Positions 1-7,049 are shown, numbered from the stretch's first letter. The stretch is 8,398 bases of DNA from Candidatus Igneacidithiobacillus taiwanensis (GCA_002341825.1 DDOU01000058.1:5390-13787), one strand, 5' to 3'. Numbers and translations: made by a program. Notes: generated by a model from the sequence alone, not told the origin.

Positions 1-594
1 GACCAAGGGCAGCTCGACGCGGCTCTCGCTCGACTCCGTGGACGTATTGCCCAGATCCCGCCCATGTATTCGGCGATCAAGCGCGATGGACAGCCCTTGT
101 ATCGTTTGGCACGTAAAGGAGTGGAGGTACCGCGCGAGGCGCGCATGGTCGAAATCTATGCCTTGGAGCCCTTGTCTTGGCAGAATGACGAGTTGGTGCT
201 CGATATCCATTGTTCCAAAGGCACGTATGTGCGCAGCTTGGCGCAGGATCTGGGACGCATGCTCGGTTGCGGCGCGCATATTGCCGAACTACGCCGTATG
301 CGGTCGGGCAGTTTTTGCCTCGACGCGGCTTATACCCTCGACGAATTGAGTGCGGCGGTGGCAGAAGAACGCTGTCCTTTGCAGGCGATGGACTTGGCAT
401 TGCAGGATTTGCCGGCGGTGACGTTGACCGAAAATACCGCGCATTATGTTCGGCAAGGACAGGGGGTGGTGATTGCCCATGCACCACCGCCGGGACGAAT
501 TCGCCTATATGGTCCTCAGGCGCAGTTTCTGGGGTTGGGTGAAGTGATGGAGGATGGCAAGGTAGCGCCGCGCCGTCTGATGGGCGTAAACTAG
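1..594 (+). CDS. truB: tRNA pseudouridine(55) synthase TruB, 5'-truncated by the window edge
   Basis: TruB isomerises U55 in the T-loop of elongator tRNAs to pseudouridine in the cytoplasm. The frame is open from base 1, and 197 residues are present. E. coli TruB has about 314, so roughly the first third is missing, including the motif with the catalytic aspartate. Visible family motifs are PPMYSAIK (Met codon at 64, Tyr codon at 67, the tyrosine stacking in the active site) and KGTYVRSLAQDLG (Lys codon at 217, conserved Arg codon at 232). The remaining roughly 80-90 residues, with the GxV-type ending EDGKVAPRRLM, fit the C-terminal PUA-like RNA-binding domain. It ends with TAG and is followed 39 nt later by rpsO, the usual truB-rpsO order. 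The ATG at 64 lies inside the PPMY motif and is not the start. Confidence 0.96.
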   Translation, partial: DQGQLDAALARLRGRIAQIPPMYSAIKRDGQPLYRLARKGVEVPREARMVEIYALEPLSWQNDELVLDIHCSKGTYVRSLAQDLGRMLGCGAHIAELRRMRSGSFCLDAAYTLDELSAAVAEERCPLQAMDLALQDLPAVTLTENTAHYVRQGQGVVIAHAPPPGRIRLYGPQAQFLGLGEVMEDGKVAPRRLMGVN

Positions 595-633
595 CGATAT
601 TTTCTCAATGGATTGCGTAGGAGAAGTAAAGAG

Positions 634-903
634 ATGTCCCTGACTCGTGAAATCAAATCCGACGTGGTGAAGGCCTATGCCACGCATCCCGGCGACACCG
701 GCTCGCCGGAAGTGCAGGTTGCTCTGTTGACCACTCGTATTGAAGGCCTTTCTGAGCACTTCAAGGTCCACCATCATGACCACCATTCTCGCCAGGGCCT
801 GCTGAAGATGGTCGGGCAGCGGCGCAAGCTTCTGGATTACCTCAAGAAGAGTGATTTTGAGCGCTATCGCTCCCTGATCGAGCGCCTGGGCCTGCGGAAG
901 TAA
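634..903 (+). CDS. rpsO: 30S ribosomal protein S15
   Basis: S15 binds the central domain of 16S rRNA early in 30S assembly and contributes to a bridge with the 50S subunit. The product has 89 residues, the same length as E. coli S15. It shows the family signature: [16 protein letters not shown] near residues 18-33, the His-rich [19 protein letters not shown] stretch (about 46-64), and the ending [13 protein letters not shown] chose ATG 634 because the protein then begins MSLTREIK as expected, with a Shine-Dalgarno TAGGAG at 618-623. A TTG at 613 in the same frame would run through that ribosome-binding site and is rejected. The 39-nt spacer after truB has a weak -10-like TATTTT (598-603) without a convincing -35, so a local promoter is unproven. 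Confidence 0.98.
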   Translation: MSLTREIKSDVVKAYATHPGDTGSPEVQVALLTTRIEGLSEHFKVHHHDHHSRQGLLKMVGQRRKLLDYLKKSDFERYRSLIERLGLRK

Positions 904-915
904 TCCATCATCGTC

Positions 916-921
916 GAGGAG
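916..921 (+). promoter_or_regulatory. Shine-Dalgarno of pnp, fixing a TTG start
   Basis: GAGGAG lies 7 nt upstream of TTG 929, within the 25-nt rpsO-pnp spacer. It decides the pnp start: the protein begins [12 protein letters not shown], matching the usual PNPase N-terminus. The next in-frame Met is residue 22, inside the conserved first RNase PH fold. Confidence 0.8.
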
Positions 922-928
922 AAGTCTC

Positions 929-3010
929 TTGAACATCGTGCGCAAAGAAGTAGAGTTTGGGGGCCACAAATTGGTCCTGGAAACGGGACGGATGGCTCGC
1001 CAAGCGGACGGCGCGGTGTTGGTCAGTAGTGGAGATTGTGTTGTACTGGTGACTGCCGTCGGGCGGCGGGACCTGAAACCCGGACAAGACTTTTTCCCGC
1101 TGACGGTGAACTATCAAGAGAAGACCTATGCGGCAGGCAGGATTCCCGGCGGCTTTTTCAAGCGCGAAGGGCGTCCCTCCGAGAAAGAGACTCTCACCTC
1201 ACGTCTCATCGACCGTCCCATTCGTCCGCTTTTCCCCAAAGGTTTCATGCACGAGGTGCAGGTGATTGCCACCGTGCTCTCGGTAGACGGCGAGCAAGAC
1301 CCAGATATCCTGGCCATGATTGGCACTTCGGCGGCCCTCGCCATCTCCGGTATTCCATTTGATGGTCCAATCGGCGCGGCGCGGGTGGGGTACCGAAATG
1401 GTGAGTATCTTCTCAACCCCAGCTATGCGTTGCTACAAGAGTCGGAGCTAGACTTGGTGGTGGCGGGAACGGAGTCTGCCGTGTTGATGGTGGAGTCCGA
1501 GGCCAAGGGGCTCAGTGAAGAGATCATGCTGGAAGCGGTAATGTTTGGGCATCGGAGTTTCCAGCCGGTGATCGCAACCATTACCGAACTCGCAAGGGAA
1601 GCCGGCAAGGCCCGCTGGGATTGGGTCGCGCCAGCGCACGATGCGGCGTTGCAGGCGATGGTGCGCGAGCACGCCGAGCCCCTCCTGCGGGAGGCTTACG
1701 CCCTGGTGGAAAAGCAGGCGCGTAGCAAGCGCTTGGAAGAGATTCGCGCGGAGCTGCTCGCCAAGCTGGCGGAGGGCGATGCGACCCGCGCCGATGCCGT
1801 CCATCGGGAAATCAAGTCCATCGAGACGGCAATCGTGCGTGGGCGCGTGTTGGATGGCGCGCCGCGCATCGATGGTCGGGATCGTTTCACCGTGCGTCCG
1901 ATCAGTATCGAAGTGGGTGTGCTGCCGCGCACCCACGGTTCTGCGCTCTTTACCCGGGGAGAGACCCAGGCTCTGGTCACGACGACCTTGGGCACCAAAA
2001 GCGACGAGCAGATTATCGATGCGCTCCATGGCGAAACCCGAGATCGCTTCCTGTTGCACTACAACTTCCCGCCCTTTTCCACCGGTGAGACCGGCGTGGT
2101 TGGCTCCCCCAAGCGCCGGGAGATTGGGCACGGACGCTTGGCCAAGCGTGCCATTGCCGCAGTGCTGCCGCCGGAGTCGGAGTTTCCCTACAGTTTGCGC
2201 GTGGTTTCCGAAATCCTCGAGTCTAACGGTTCGTCGAGTATGGCGACGGTTTGCGGTGCTTCTTTGGCTCTCATGGATGCCGGCGTGCCGTTGCGCGCAC
2301 CGGTGGCGGGTGTTGCCATGGGCCTCATCAAGGAGGGCGAGCGCTTCGCGGTCCTCACCGACATCCTCGGCGATGAAGATCATCTCGGCGATATGGATTT
2401 CAAGGTTGCCGGCACGGAAAGTGGCGTGACCGCGCTACAGATGGATATCAAGATCCAGGGCATTACCCGTGAGATCATGGCCCAGGCCCTGGAGCAGGCG
2501 AAGGCTGGGCGTTTGCATATCCTCGCTTTGATGCACGAAGTACTGGTCGAAGCGCGCAAGACACTGTCGCAGCATGCTCCACGGATCATCACCATTCGCA
2601 TCAATCCGGATCGTATCCGCGATGTCATTGGGCCGGGCGGCAAGATCATTCGCGCTCTTACGGAAGAGACCGGCGCCACGGTGGATATCCAGGATGATGG
2701 CACGGTGACCATCGCTTCGGTGGATGGTGCCTCCGGCGAGGCAGCGAAGCGTCGTATTGAGCTACTCACGGCAGACGTAGAAGTGGGTGTGATCTACGAT
2801 GGCAAGGTGGCCAAGATCATGGATTTTGGCGCCTTTGTGACCATTCTACCGGGCCGCGACGGGCTCTTGCACATTTCTCAGATCAGCGCTGAGCGCGTCA
2901 ACGACGTGCACGATTACCTCAAGGAGGGGCAGACCGTTCGTGTCAAGGTCCTTGAGGTCGACCGACAGGGTAAGATCAAGCTCAGTATGAAGGACATTCC
3001 GCAATCCTGA
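929..3010 (+). CDS. pnp: Polyribonucleotide nucleotidyltransferase (PNPase)
   Basis: PNPase is a trimeric cytoplasmic 3'-5' exoribonuclease. It uses phosphate to release nucleoside diphosphates, can also add tails, and is a core enzyme of mRNA decay. The product has 693 residues against 711 in E. coli. The order is: first RNase PH domain (about 10-145) with the RNA-gripping loop [10 protein letters not shown] (76-85); an all-alpha linker (about 235-305); second RNase PH domain (about 310-455 and beyond) with [14 protein letters not shown], the phosphate-binding serine run SNGSSSM (S435-S437) and [12 protein letters not shown], where D484, D490 and K492 correspond to E. coli D486, D492 and K494; a KH domain with GPGG at 568-571; and an S1 domain (about 617-688). 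All catalytic residues are present. It almost lacks the acidic tail after S1. It starts with TTG and sits 25 nt after rpsO, so it is probably co-transcribed with it. Confidence 0.98.
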   Translation: MNIVRKEVEFGGHKLVLETGRMARQADGAVLVSSGDCVVLVTAVGRRDLKPGQDFFPLTVNYQEKTYAAGRIPGGFFKREGRPSEKETLTSRLIDRPIRPLFPKGFMHEVQVIATVLSVDGEQDPDILAMIGTSAALAISGIPFDGPIGAARVGYRNGEYLLNPSYALLQESELDLVVAGTESAVLMVESEAKGLSEEIMLEAVMFGHRSFQPVIATITELAREAGKARWDWVAPAHDAALQAMVREHAEPLLREAYALVEKQARSKRLEEIRAELLAKLAEGDATRADAVHREIKSIETAIVRGRVLDGAPRIDGRDRFTVRPISIEVGVLPRTHGSALFTRGETQALVTTTLGTKSDEQIIDALHGETRDRFLLHYNFPPFSTGETGVVGSPKRREIGHGRLAKRAIAAVLPPESEFPYSLRVVSEILESNGSSSMATVCGASLALMDAGVPLRAPVAGVAMGLIKEGERFAVLTDILGDEDHLGDMDFKVAGTESGVTALQMDIKIQGITREIMAQALEQAKAGRLHILALMHEVLVEARKTLSQHAPRIITIRINPDRIRDVIGPGGKIIRALTEETGATVDIQDDGTVTIASVDGASGEAAKRRIELLTADVEVGVIYDGKVAKIMDFGAFVTILPGRDGLLHISQISAERVNDVHDYLKEGQTVRVKVLEVDRQGKIKLSMKDIPQS

Positions 3011-3056
3011 GCTTGCTTTTCCTGCCGCCTATCCCTTGGCCGCCAGCTGCTGTTGC

Positions 3057-3062
3057 GAGGGG
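3057..3062 (+). promoter_or_regulatory. Shine-Dalgarno of the M16 peptidase gene
   Basis: GAGGGG ends 6 nt before ATG 3069. It supports that start over an in-frame TTG at 3036, which would add an 11-residue Cys-rich leader (AASCCCEGPG) that is not a signal peptide and has no ribosome-binding site in front. Confidence 0.65.
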
Positions 3063-3068
3063 CCGGGA

Positions 3069-4298
3069 ATGAATGACTCCATCTCCCTGCAGCAACTTGC
3101 CAACGGCGTCCGCATTCTTGGCGAGCGTGTGCCCGGTCGTCGGCAAGTCGCCCTTGCGGTTACCGCCCTGCGCGGTAGTCGTCATCAAAAGCCCCATGAA
3201 AATGGCTTTGCCCACTTGCTCGAGCACATGCTCTTCAAGGGCGCGGGCGAATATGGCGCCGCCGAGATCAACCGCTTGGGAGAGGCGCTGGGTGGTACCC
3301 TCAACGCCTTTACCGATCGCGAATCCATCACCCTGCACCTAACAGTGCTCGAAGAAGACTTGGCCCAGGGCCTCGATCTCCTCGCCGATCTACTGCTCCG
3401 TCCGCGCCTCCAGACGAGTGATCTTGCCCTGGAGCGGGCAGTGGTGGCGCAGGAAATCGCCATGGCTGCCGAGGATCTCGAGGATCACCTCCATGAGCGA
3501 GTGGCAGCAGCTTTTTGGGGCGATCATGCCTTGGGTTGGCCGGTGCTCGGCAAGGCATCGATAGTGCGCCGTGCAAGCGCTGCCCGACTGCGCGCCTTTC
3601 ATGGCGCTTACCTTGCCACGGCCCCCATCCTGGTGGCAGCCGTGGGTGCGGTGGATGGCGAAACACTGCTGCGGCAGGTAGAGAAGCGTTTTGGCGAGCT
3701 CGCGCCGCGCGCCACGCCGCCGCGGGATAGGACGCCATCACCACAGCTTGGGATACAACGGCAACAACGCAATGCGCAGGCGCGCCAGGCGCACTTGCTA
3801 TGGATGGCAGCGGCCTCGGCTTTTGGGGCAGGAGATCACCTAGCGGAGCTCTTTGCCAACCACATTCTCGGCGCGGGAATGGCCTCGCGTTTGTTTCAGG
3901 AGCTGCGGGAGCGCCGCGGTTTGGCCTACCAGACCTATTCGCAGTTGGAGGCGCTCAGTGATACGGGAGAATGGAGTCTGTATGCCGCGGTGCCCCGGCG
4001 CAAACATCGCGAGGCCGGCCGCGCCATTGCCGAAATTCTGAGTGATTTGGCGGCAGTGGGGCCGACGGCAGAGGAAATGCGCTGGAGTCGGGAGGGGCTG
4101 CGCAAGCAGTGGCTCTTGGGCCAGGAAGATTTGGAAACTCGTCTGGCTCGCCGCCTGCGTCAGGTCGCCCAGGGCGGCGCCCTGCGCAGCGATGCGGAGA
4201 TGCTCGAACAGTTACGTTCCATCTCGGCCGCAGATGTGCAAAGGATCTATGCGCGCTCTTGGCAGCAACGGCTCGAGTGGATACTGCTCCCGGCCTGA
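3069..4298 (+). CDS. M16B-family zinc peptidase (processing-peptidase-like)
   Basis: This is a single-chain M16B metalloprotease of 409 residues. The inverted zinc motif HxxEH is intact at H49-L-L-E52-H53 (followed by MLFKG). The third zinc ligand is expected 76 residues after H53, and E129 (VVAQEI) falls exactly there. The C-terminal half carries the family's Arg/Tyr pair in LRERRGLAYQTYS, which helps hold the substrate. Catalysis is therefore expected. N- and C-terminal M16 lobes occupy roughly 10-160 and 175-350. I see no signal peptide or membrane helix, so it is probably cytoplasmic; the substrate is unknown. It lies 58 nt after pnp with no visible terminator between them. Some proteobacteria carry an active plus an inactive M16 gene in tandem, but only one is present here. 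Confidence 0.93.
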   Translation: MNDSISLQQLANGVRILGERVPGRRQVALAVTALRGSRHQKPHENGFAHLLEHMLFKGAGEYGAAEINRLGEALGGTLNAFTDRESITLHLTVLEEDLAQGLDLLADLLLRPRLQTSDLALERAVVAQEIAMAAEDLEDHLHERVAAAFWGDHALGWPVLGKASIVRRASAARLRAFHGAYLATAPILVAAVGAVDGETLLRQVEKRFGELAPRATPPRDRTPSPQLGIQRQQRNAQARQAHLLWMAAASAFGAGDHLAELFANHILGAGMASRLFQELRERRGLAYQTYSQLEALSDTGEWSLYAAVPRRKHREAGRAIAEILSDLAAVGPTAEEMRWSREGLRKQWLLGQEDLETRLARRLRQVAQGGALRSDAEMLEQLRSISAADVQRIYARSWQQRLEWILLPA

Positions 4299-4311
4299 TG
4301 CGGGTGCGTGG

Positions 4312-5058
4312 CTATGGAAAATGATCCTTCCACTGCCGCAGGGCGGCAAAAACCGCCGTTGGCGAGCGATCAGTAGCGCCATGCTCGCAAGCGGCGGCGA
4401 TGACGCTTTCTTGCTGACAGCGTAAAAACGGGTTGCTCGCGAGTTCTTCCCCTAAGTGGCTGGGTAAACTGGGCTGCCCGGCGCGGCGCAGGCCATCGAC
4501 TTTTTGCTGGCGCTCGGTGACGGCTGGGTTGTGCGGCTCGACGGCGGCGGCAAAGCGCAGATTGCTTTGGGTATACTCGTGGGCACAGCAGACCCGCGTT
4601 TCTTTCGGTAAGCTGGCCAGTTTTTGCAAACTGGCAAACATCATTGCCGGATTGCCTTCAAAGATGCGGCCACAGCCGGCGGCAAAGAGCGTATCGCCGC
4701 AGAAGAGCAAATCTTCCCAGTAGAAGGCGATATGATCCAGGGTATGGCCAGGAATCTCGAGTACCTCCAGCCGTATGCCATCAATTGCGACACTACCCTC
4801 GGTCAAGGCGTGGGTGAGGCATGGGATTCGCGTTCCATGGCCGTACACGGGTATGCCGTAGCGCGCCTGTAGGGTCGCGACACCACCGACATGATCACCA
4901 TGGTGGTGGGTACAGAGAATGGCGCTCGGCTGTAGTTGCTTGTCTTCAAGGTAGGACAGTACGGGAGCGGCATCGCCGGGGTCGACGATCCAGAGACCGC
5001 GCTGGGTATCGACAAGGTAAATATAGTTGTCGGTAAATGCTGGAATGAGGGTGAGCAT
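4312..5058 (-). CDS. gloB: Hydroxyacylglutathione hydrolase (glyoxalase II)
   Basis: GloB hydrolyses S-D-lactoylglutathione to D-lactate and glutathione, the second step of methylglyoxal detoxification in the cytosol. The 248 residues match the usual length of about 250. The metallo-beta-lactamase fold supplies the binuclear metal site: THHHGDHVGG (H51, H53, D55, H56), PGHT (H105), CGDTLF (D122) and CAHEYT (H160). GCGRIFEG (128-135), the segment EYTQSNLRFA and the late NPFLR (209-213) are glyoxalase II-specific and separate it from other lactamase-fold hydrolases. The start at 5058 is preceded by TTGGAG on the - strand (5075-5070), 11 nt away. It is divergent from the methyltransferase gene and convergent with the M16 gene, whose stop is only 13 nt away. 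Its partner gloA is also in this window. Confidence 0.96.
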   Translation of the reverse strand: MLTLIPAFTDNYIYLVDTQRGLWIVDPGDAAPVLSYLEDKQLQPSAILCTHHHGDHVGGVATLQARYGIPVYGHGTRIPCLTHALTEGSVAIDGIRLEVLEIPGHTLDHIAFYWEDLLFCGDTLFAAGCGRIFEGNPAMMFASLQKLASLPKETRVCCAHEYTQSNLRFAAAVEPHNPAVTERQQKVDGLRRAGQPSLPSHLGEELASNPFLRCQQESVIAAACEHGATDRSPTAVFAALRQWKDHFP

Positions 5059-5119
5059 ATGGGCTACCGCTCCAAGTCAGGGTACCATGGGCCTATGATC
5101 AGAGCACAAGCCGTTCCTC
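5059..5119. promoter_or_regulatory. Divergent intergenic spacer between gloB and the methyltransferase operon
   Basis: This 61-nt spacer separates two genes transcribed away from each other, so it or the flanking coding ends must hold both promoters. On the + strand, TATGAT at 5094-5099 matches the -10 consensus at five of six positions, but no good -35 lies 16-18 nt upstream. A transcript from it would start near 5105-5107, giving a leader of only about 13-15 nt. On the - strand the gloB Shine-Dalgarno (5075-5070) lies here; I see no convincing -10/-35 pair for gloB. I recognise no operator. Confidence 0.4.
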
Positions 5120-5899
5120 ATGCCTAGGGGGGTCCCGCGTTCTTCCCTGCGCCAGCGGCGGGCGGCACAGTGGTGGCTCGGCCGCAGTGGTCGTTTATTA
5201 CTCGAGCGGGCAGCATCCATTCTGCCGCCGTGGATCGAGCGCCTGCCCGCCGATACGGTTCTGCAATTGGGCCAACCAGTGTTTTGGAGCCCTCCTCCTC
5301 TGCAGAAAGATTGGATTCTCCTCAATGACGGCTATGTTTGTTCGGCGGAGGGATACCTGCAGGTCTATGGTCGCTGCGATGCCTTGCCTTTTGCTCCAAT
5401 GCGTTTCGATTTGGTGATTGTGCCTTTTTGTTTGACGCGCATGCCGGATGCCCGGCAAATTCTTGAGGAGTGCTGGCGGGTGCTTCGACCCGAAGGGCAT
5501 ATCTTGATCATGGACTTCAATCCCAGCGGTAGTTTGGGGATGTTGCGGCGCTGGCACCTGTGGCGCCGCGATCGCAACTGGCCTTGGCGCCAACCCTTCC
5601 TCCCTTTGCCCCAACTGCGTCGGTACCTGGAAGAGCTCGGTTTTTGCCTGCGCCAAGGGCGCTACTTTCAGTATACCTTTCCAGGTTTGGGGCGCAGTGC
5701 GCAGTGGATGGAGCTGGTTGGCGATCGTTGGTGGCCGGCTGGGGCAAACGCCTACATTTTGCTCGCGCAAAAACGCGAGAGTGCGCCAACCATGGTTGGC
5801 ATGATTCCGCGGAAAAAACAGAAATTTGTGCCCAAGCTGAGTACCGCGCCGGCCGGGATGCGTTTCGTCCAGGCCGAGAAGGATGGGGGCGGTGGATGA
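5120..5899 (+). CDS. YafS-like SAM-dependent methyltransferase family protein, substrate unknown
   Basis: This 259-residue protein resembles the class I methyltransferase-like YafS family that sits beside gloB and rnhA in gamma-proteobacteria. What shows this is the N-terminal aromatic/LG segment QWWLGRSGRLLLERAA (17-32), a beta strand RFDLVIVPFCL (95-105), the helix plus strand VLRPEGHILIMDFNP (121-135) and the following SGSLGMLRR. The expected glycine-rich SAM loop (ExGxG) is degenerate, reading LQLGQP (48-53). The C-terminal tail from about 217 is basic (IPRKKQKFVPK), which might bind nucleic acid; this is inference. The start at 5120 lacks a clear Shine-Dalgarno, and a purine run AGGGGGG lies just inside the gene. 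It ends in a four-glycine run encoded by the rnhA ribosome-binding region and overlaps rnhA by 4 nt. It may be an enzyme or a degenerate relative. Confidence 0.8.
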   Translation: MPRGVPRSSLRQRRAAQWWLGRSGRLLLERAASILPPWIERLPADTVLQLGQPVFWSPPPLQKDWILLNDGYVCSAEGYLQVYGRCDALPFAPMRFDLVIVPFCLTRMPDARQILEECWRVLRPEGHILIMDFNPSGSLGMLRRWHLWRRDRNWPWRQPFLPLPQLRRYLEELGFCLRQGRYFQYTFPGLGRSAQWMELVGDRWWPAGANAYILLAQKRESAPTMVGMIPRKKQKFVPKLSTAPAGMRFVQAEKDGGGG

Positions 5900-6372
5900 A
5901 TGAGGCGGTAGTACGTTTGATCACCGATGGTGCCTGCCGAGGTAACCCCGGACCCGGTGCCTGGGGCGCGTGGCTGCGCCTGGGCGCGCGCGAGCGCGTA
6001 CTCTGGGGCTACGCGCCGCAAACCACCAACAATCGCATGGAGTTAGGGGCCGCGTTGCATGGACTTTTGGCACTCAAACGGCCAAGTGCCGTATTGCTAC
6101 GCTCGGACTCCCAGTATCTCATCAAGGGGATGACCGAATGGCTGCCGGGCTGGCAGCGACGCGGATGGCGCGCAGCTGGCGGTAGCACGGTGAAAAATGT
6201 CGATTTGTGGCAACGCTTGCAGCACCTGGCGGCATTGCATCGCATCGAGTGGGAATGGGTGCGTGGCCACGCGGGTGATGCAGAGAATGAGGCTGTCGAT
6301 GCGCTGATCAATCGCGTTCTGGACCATCACGCCGGGGTGCCGCAGGAAGTAGAGGGAGAAGGTTGGTTATGA
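5896..6372 (+). CDS. rnhA: Ribonuclease HI
   Basis: RNase HI cuts the RNA strand of RNA:DNA hybrids and so clears R-loops and RNA primers. The product has 158 residues (E. coli 155). All active-site residues are present with near-identical numbering: D11 (TDGACRGNPGPG), E49 (NNRMELGAA), D71 (RSDSQYLIKG), H125 (VRGHAGDAENE) and D135. The basic handle region with conserved tryptophans (about 81-105, EWLPGWQRRGW) is also there, which marks the E. coli-type enzyme. The start ATG at 5896 overlaps the TGA of the methyltransferase gene (ATGA) and follows a G-rich stretch (5885-5895) that can serve as ribosome-binding site. The frame is open a further 336 nt upstream, but that part shows no RNase H-related domain and overlaps the methyltransferase. 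Its own stop overlaps the dnaQ start. Confidence 0.97.
   Translation: MNEAVVRLITDGACRGNPGPGAWGAWLRLGARERVLWGYAPQTTNNRMELGAALHGLLALKRPSAVLLRSDSQYLIKGMTEWLPGWQRRGWRAAGGSTVKNVDLWQRLQHLAALHRIEWEWVRGHAGDAENEAVDALINRVLDHHAGVPQEVEGEGWL
6352..6362 (+). promoter_or_regulatory. Shine-Dalgarno of dnaQ inside the end of rnhA
   Basis: GAGGGAGAAGG ends 6 nt before ATG 6369 and is translated as the EGEG-type ending of RNase HI. It supports ATG 6369 over an in-frame TTG at 6363, which is closer to the purine run and gives two extra residues not found in the family. Confidence 0.7.
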
Positions 6373-7049
6373 GACAGATCGTATTAGATACCGAGACCAC
6401 GGGCCTCGATCCGGCGCAGGGGCATCGCATCATCGAAATCGGTGCAGTGGAGATCGTCGACCGACGATGTACGGGAAACAATTTTCACGTGTATCTCAAC
6501 CCTGAGCGCCCTTGTGATCCCGAGGCAGTGCGCGTCCATGGTCTGACGGACGATTTTCTGGCCGATAAGCCCCTCTTTGCCGAGCAGGTAGAGGCATTTC
6601 TTGCCTACCTTGGTGATGCGGAGTTGATCATCCACAATGCGCCGTTTGATCTGGGTTTTCTGAAGGCGGAATTGCAGCGCCTGGGGCGCCCAGCCCTGCA
6701 AAATCCTGTCTTCGACTCATTGACCGAGGCGCGGCGACGCTTTCCCGGGCAAAAAAACGATCTCAATACCTTGTGCCGGCGTTTTTTTGTAGACAACAGC
6801 CAGCGTAGCCTGCACGGCGCACTCCTTGACTGCGAGCTACTAGCGGAAGTGTATTTGGCCATGACCGGTGGGCAGGTGGACATCGGACTGCAAGAAAATA
6901 GCCCGACGAGCGTTGCAGAGCAGCGTTCAGCTCCGCGCCCGACGCTACGACCGCAGGGGAAGTTGCGGGTGATCACCGCCTCGGCGGAAGAGGAAGCCGC
7001 CCATGCGGCGTATCTGGCGGAGATGGGCAACGCCCTATGGCCGCAGTGA
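6369..7049 (+). CDS. dnaQ: DNA polymerase III epsilon subunit (3'-5' proofreading exonuclease)
   Basis: Epsilon removes misincorporated nucleotides within the polymerase III core, bound to alpha and theta in E. coli. The product has 226 residues (E. coli 243). It is a DEDDh exonuclease: D7 and E9 (LDTETTGLDP), D94 (HNAPFDLGF), H149 and D154 (HGALLDCELL). After the domain, LAMTGGQVDIGL (163-174) occupies the place of the E. coli clamp-binding hexapeptide; here it reads QVDIGL (169-174). A Pro/Ser-rich linker follows, then GKLRVITASAEEEAAHAAYL and a terminal LWPQ. These resemble the alpha-binding tail of E. coli epsilon, so this is the replicative subunit and not a stand-alone DnaQ-like nuclease. 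It starts in a 4-nt ATGA overlap with rnhA and ends 4 nt from the convergent gloA stop. Confidence 0.96.
   Translation: MRQIVLDTETTGLDPAQGHRIIEIGAVEIVDRRCTGNNFHVYLNPERPCDPEAVRVHGLTDDFLADKPLFAEQVEAFLAYLGDAELIIHNAPFDLGFLKAELQRLGRPALQNPVFDSLTEARRRFPGQKNDLNTLCRRFFVDNSQRSLHGALLDCELLAEVYLAMTGGQVDIGLQENSPTSVAEQRSAPRPTLRPQGKLRVITASAEEEAAHAAYLAEMGNALWPQ

Noticed and set aside
598..603. TATTTT as a -10 box for an rpsO promoter
   Set aside because: Four of six matches and no acceptable -35 at 15-18 nt; kept as a remark under rpsO only.
1448..2383. Long open frame (311 codons) on the - strand inside pnp
   Set aside because: It lies wholly antisense to conserved PNPase sequence, has no recognisable domain and is rich in His/Arg as expected from the complement of GC-rich codons.
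3011..3068. Possible terminator or separate promoter between pnp and the M16 gene
   Set aside because: Only loose GGCC-type pairing and no T run; no -10/-35 pair that I could defend.
3328..3744. Open frame of 138 codons on the - strand inside the M16 gene
   Set aside because: Low-complexity Pro/Arg/His sequence opposite a conserved peptidase; no ribosome-binding site or family resemblance.
4334..4357. Overlapping short inverted repeats TGCCGC/GCGGCA and GGCGG/CCGCC near the gloB 3' end
   Set aside because: On the + strand the first stem is followed by A residues and on the - strand the T run precedes the stem, so neither orientation is a Rho-independent terminator.
4616..4635. Perfect 8-bp inverted repeat (GCCAGTTT, TTGC loop, AAACTGGC)
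   Set aside because: It lies mid-gene in gloB, encodes conserved-type helix residues (FASLQKLASL), and no U run follows, so it is neither a terminator nor clearly regulatory.
5198..5770. Open frame of 190 codons on the - strand inside the methyltransferase gene
   Set aside because: Composition (Pro, Gln, Arg) and lack of any motif fit a shadow of the sense gene.
5560..5895. Upstream in-frame extension of rnhA, suggesting a longer fusion protein
   Set aside because: The extra 112 residues overlap the methyltransferase in another frame and show no domain, and RNase HI already has its normal length from ATG 5896.
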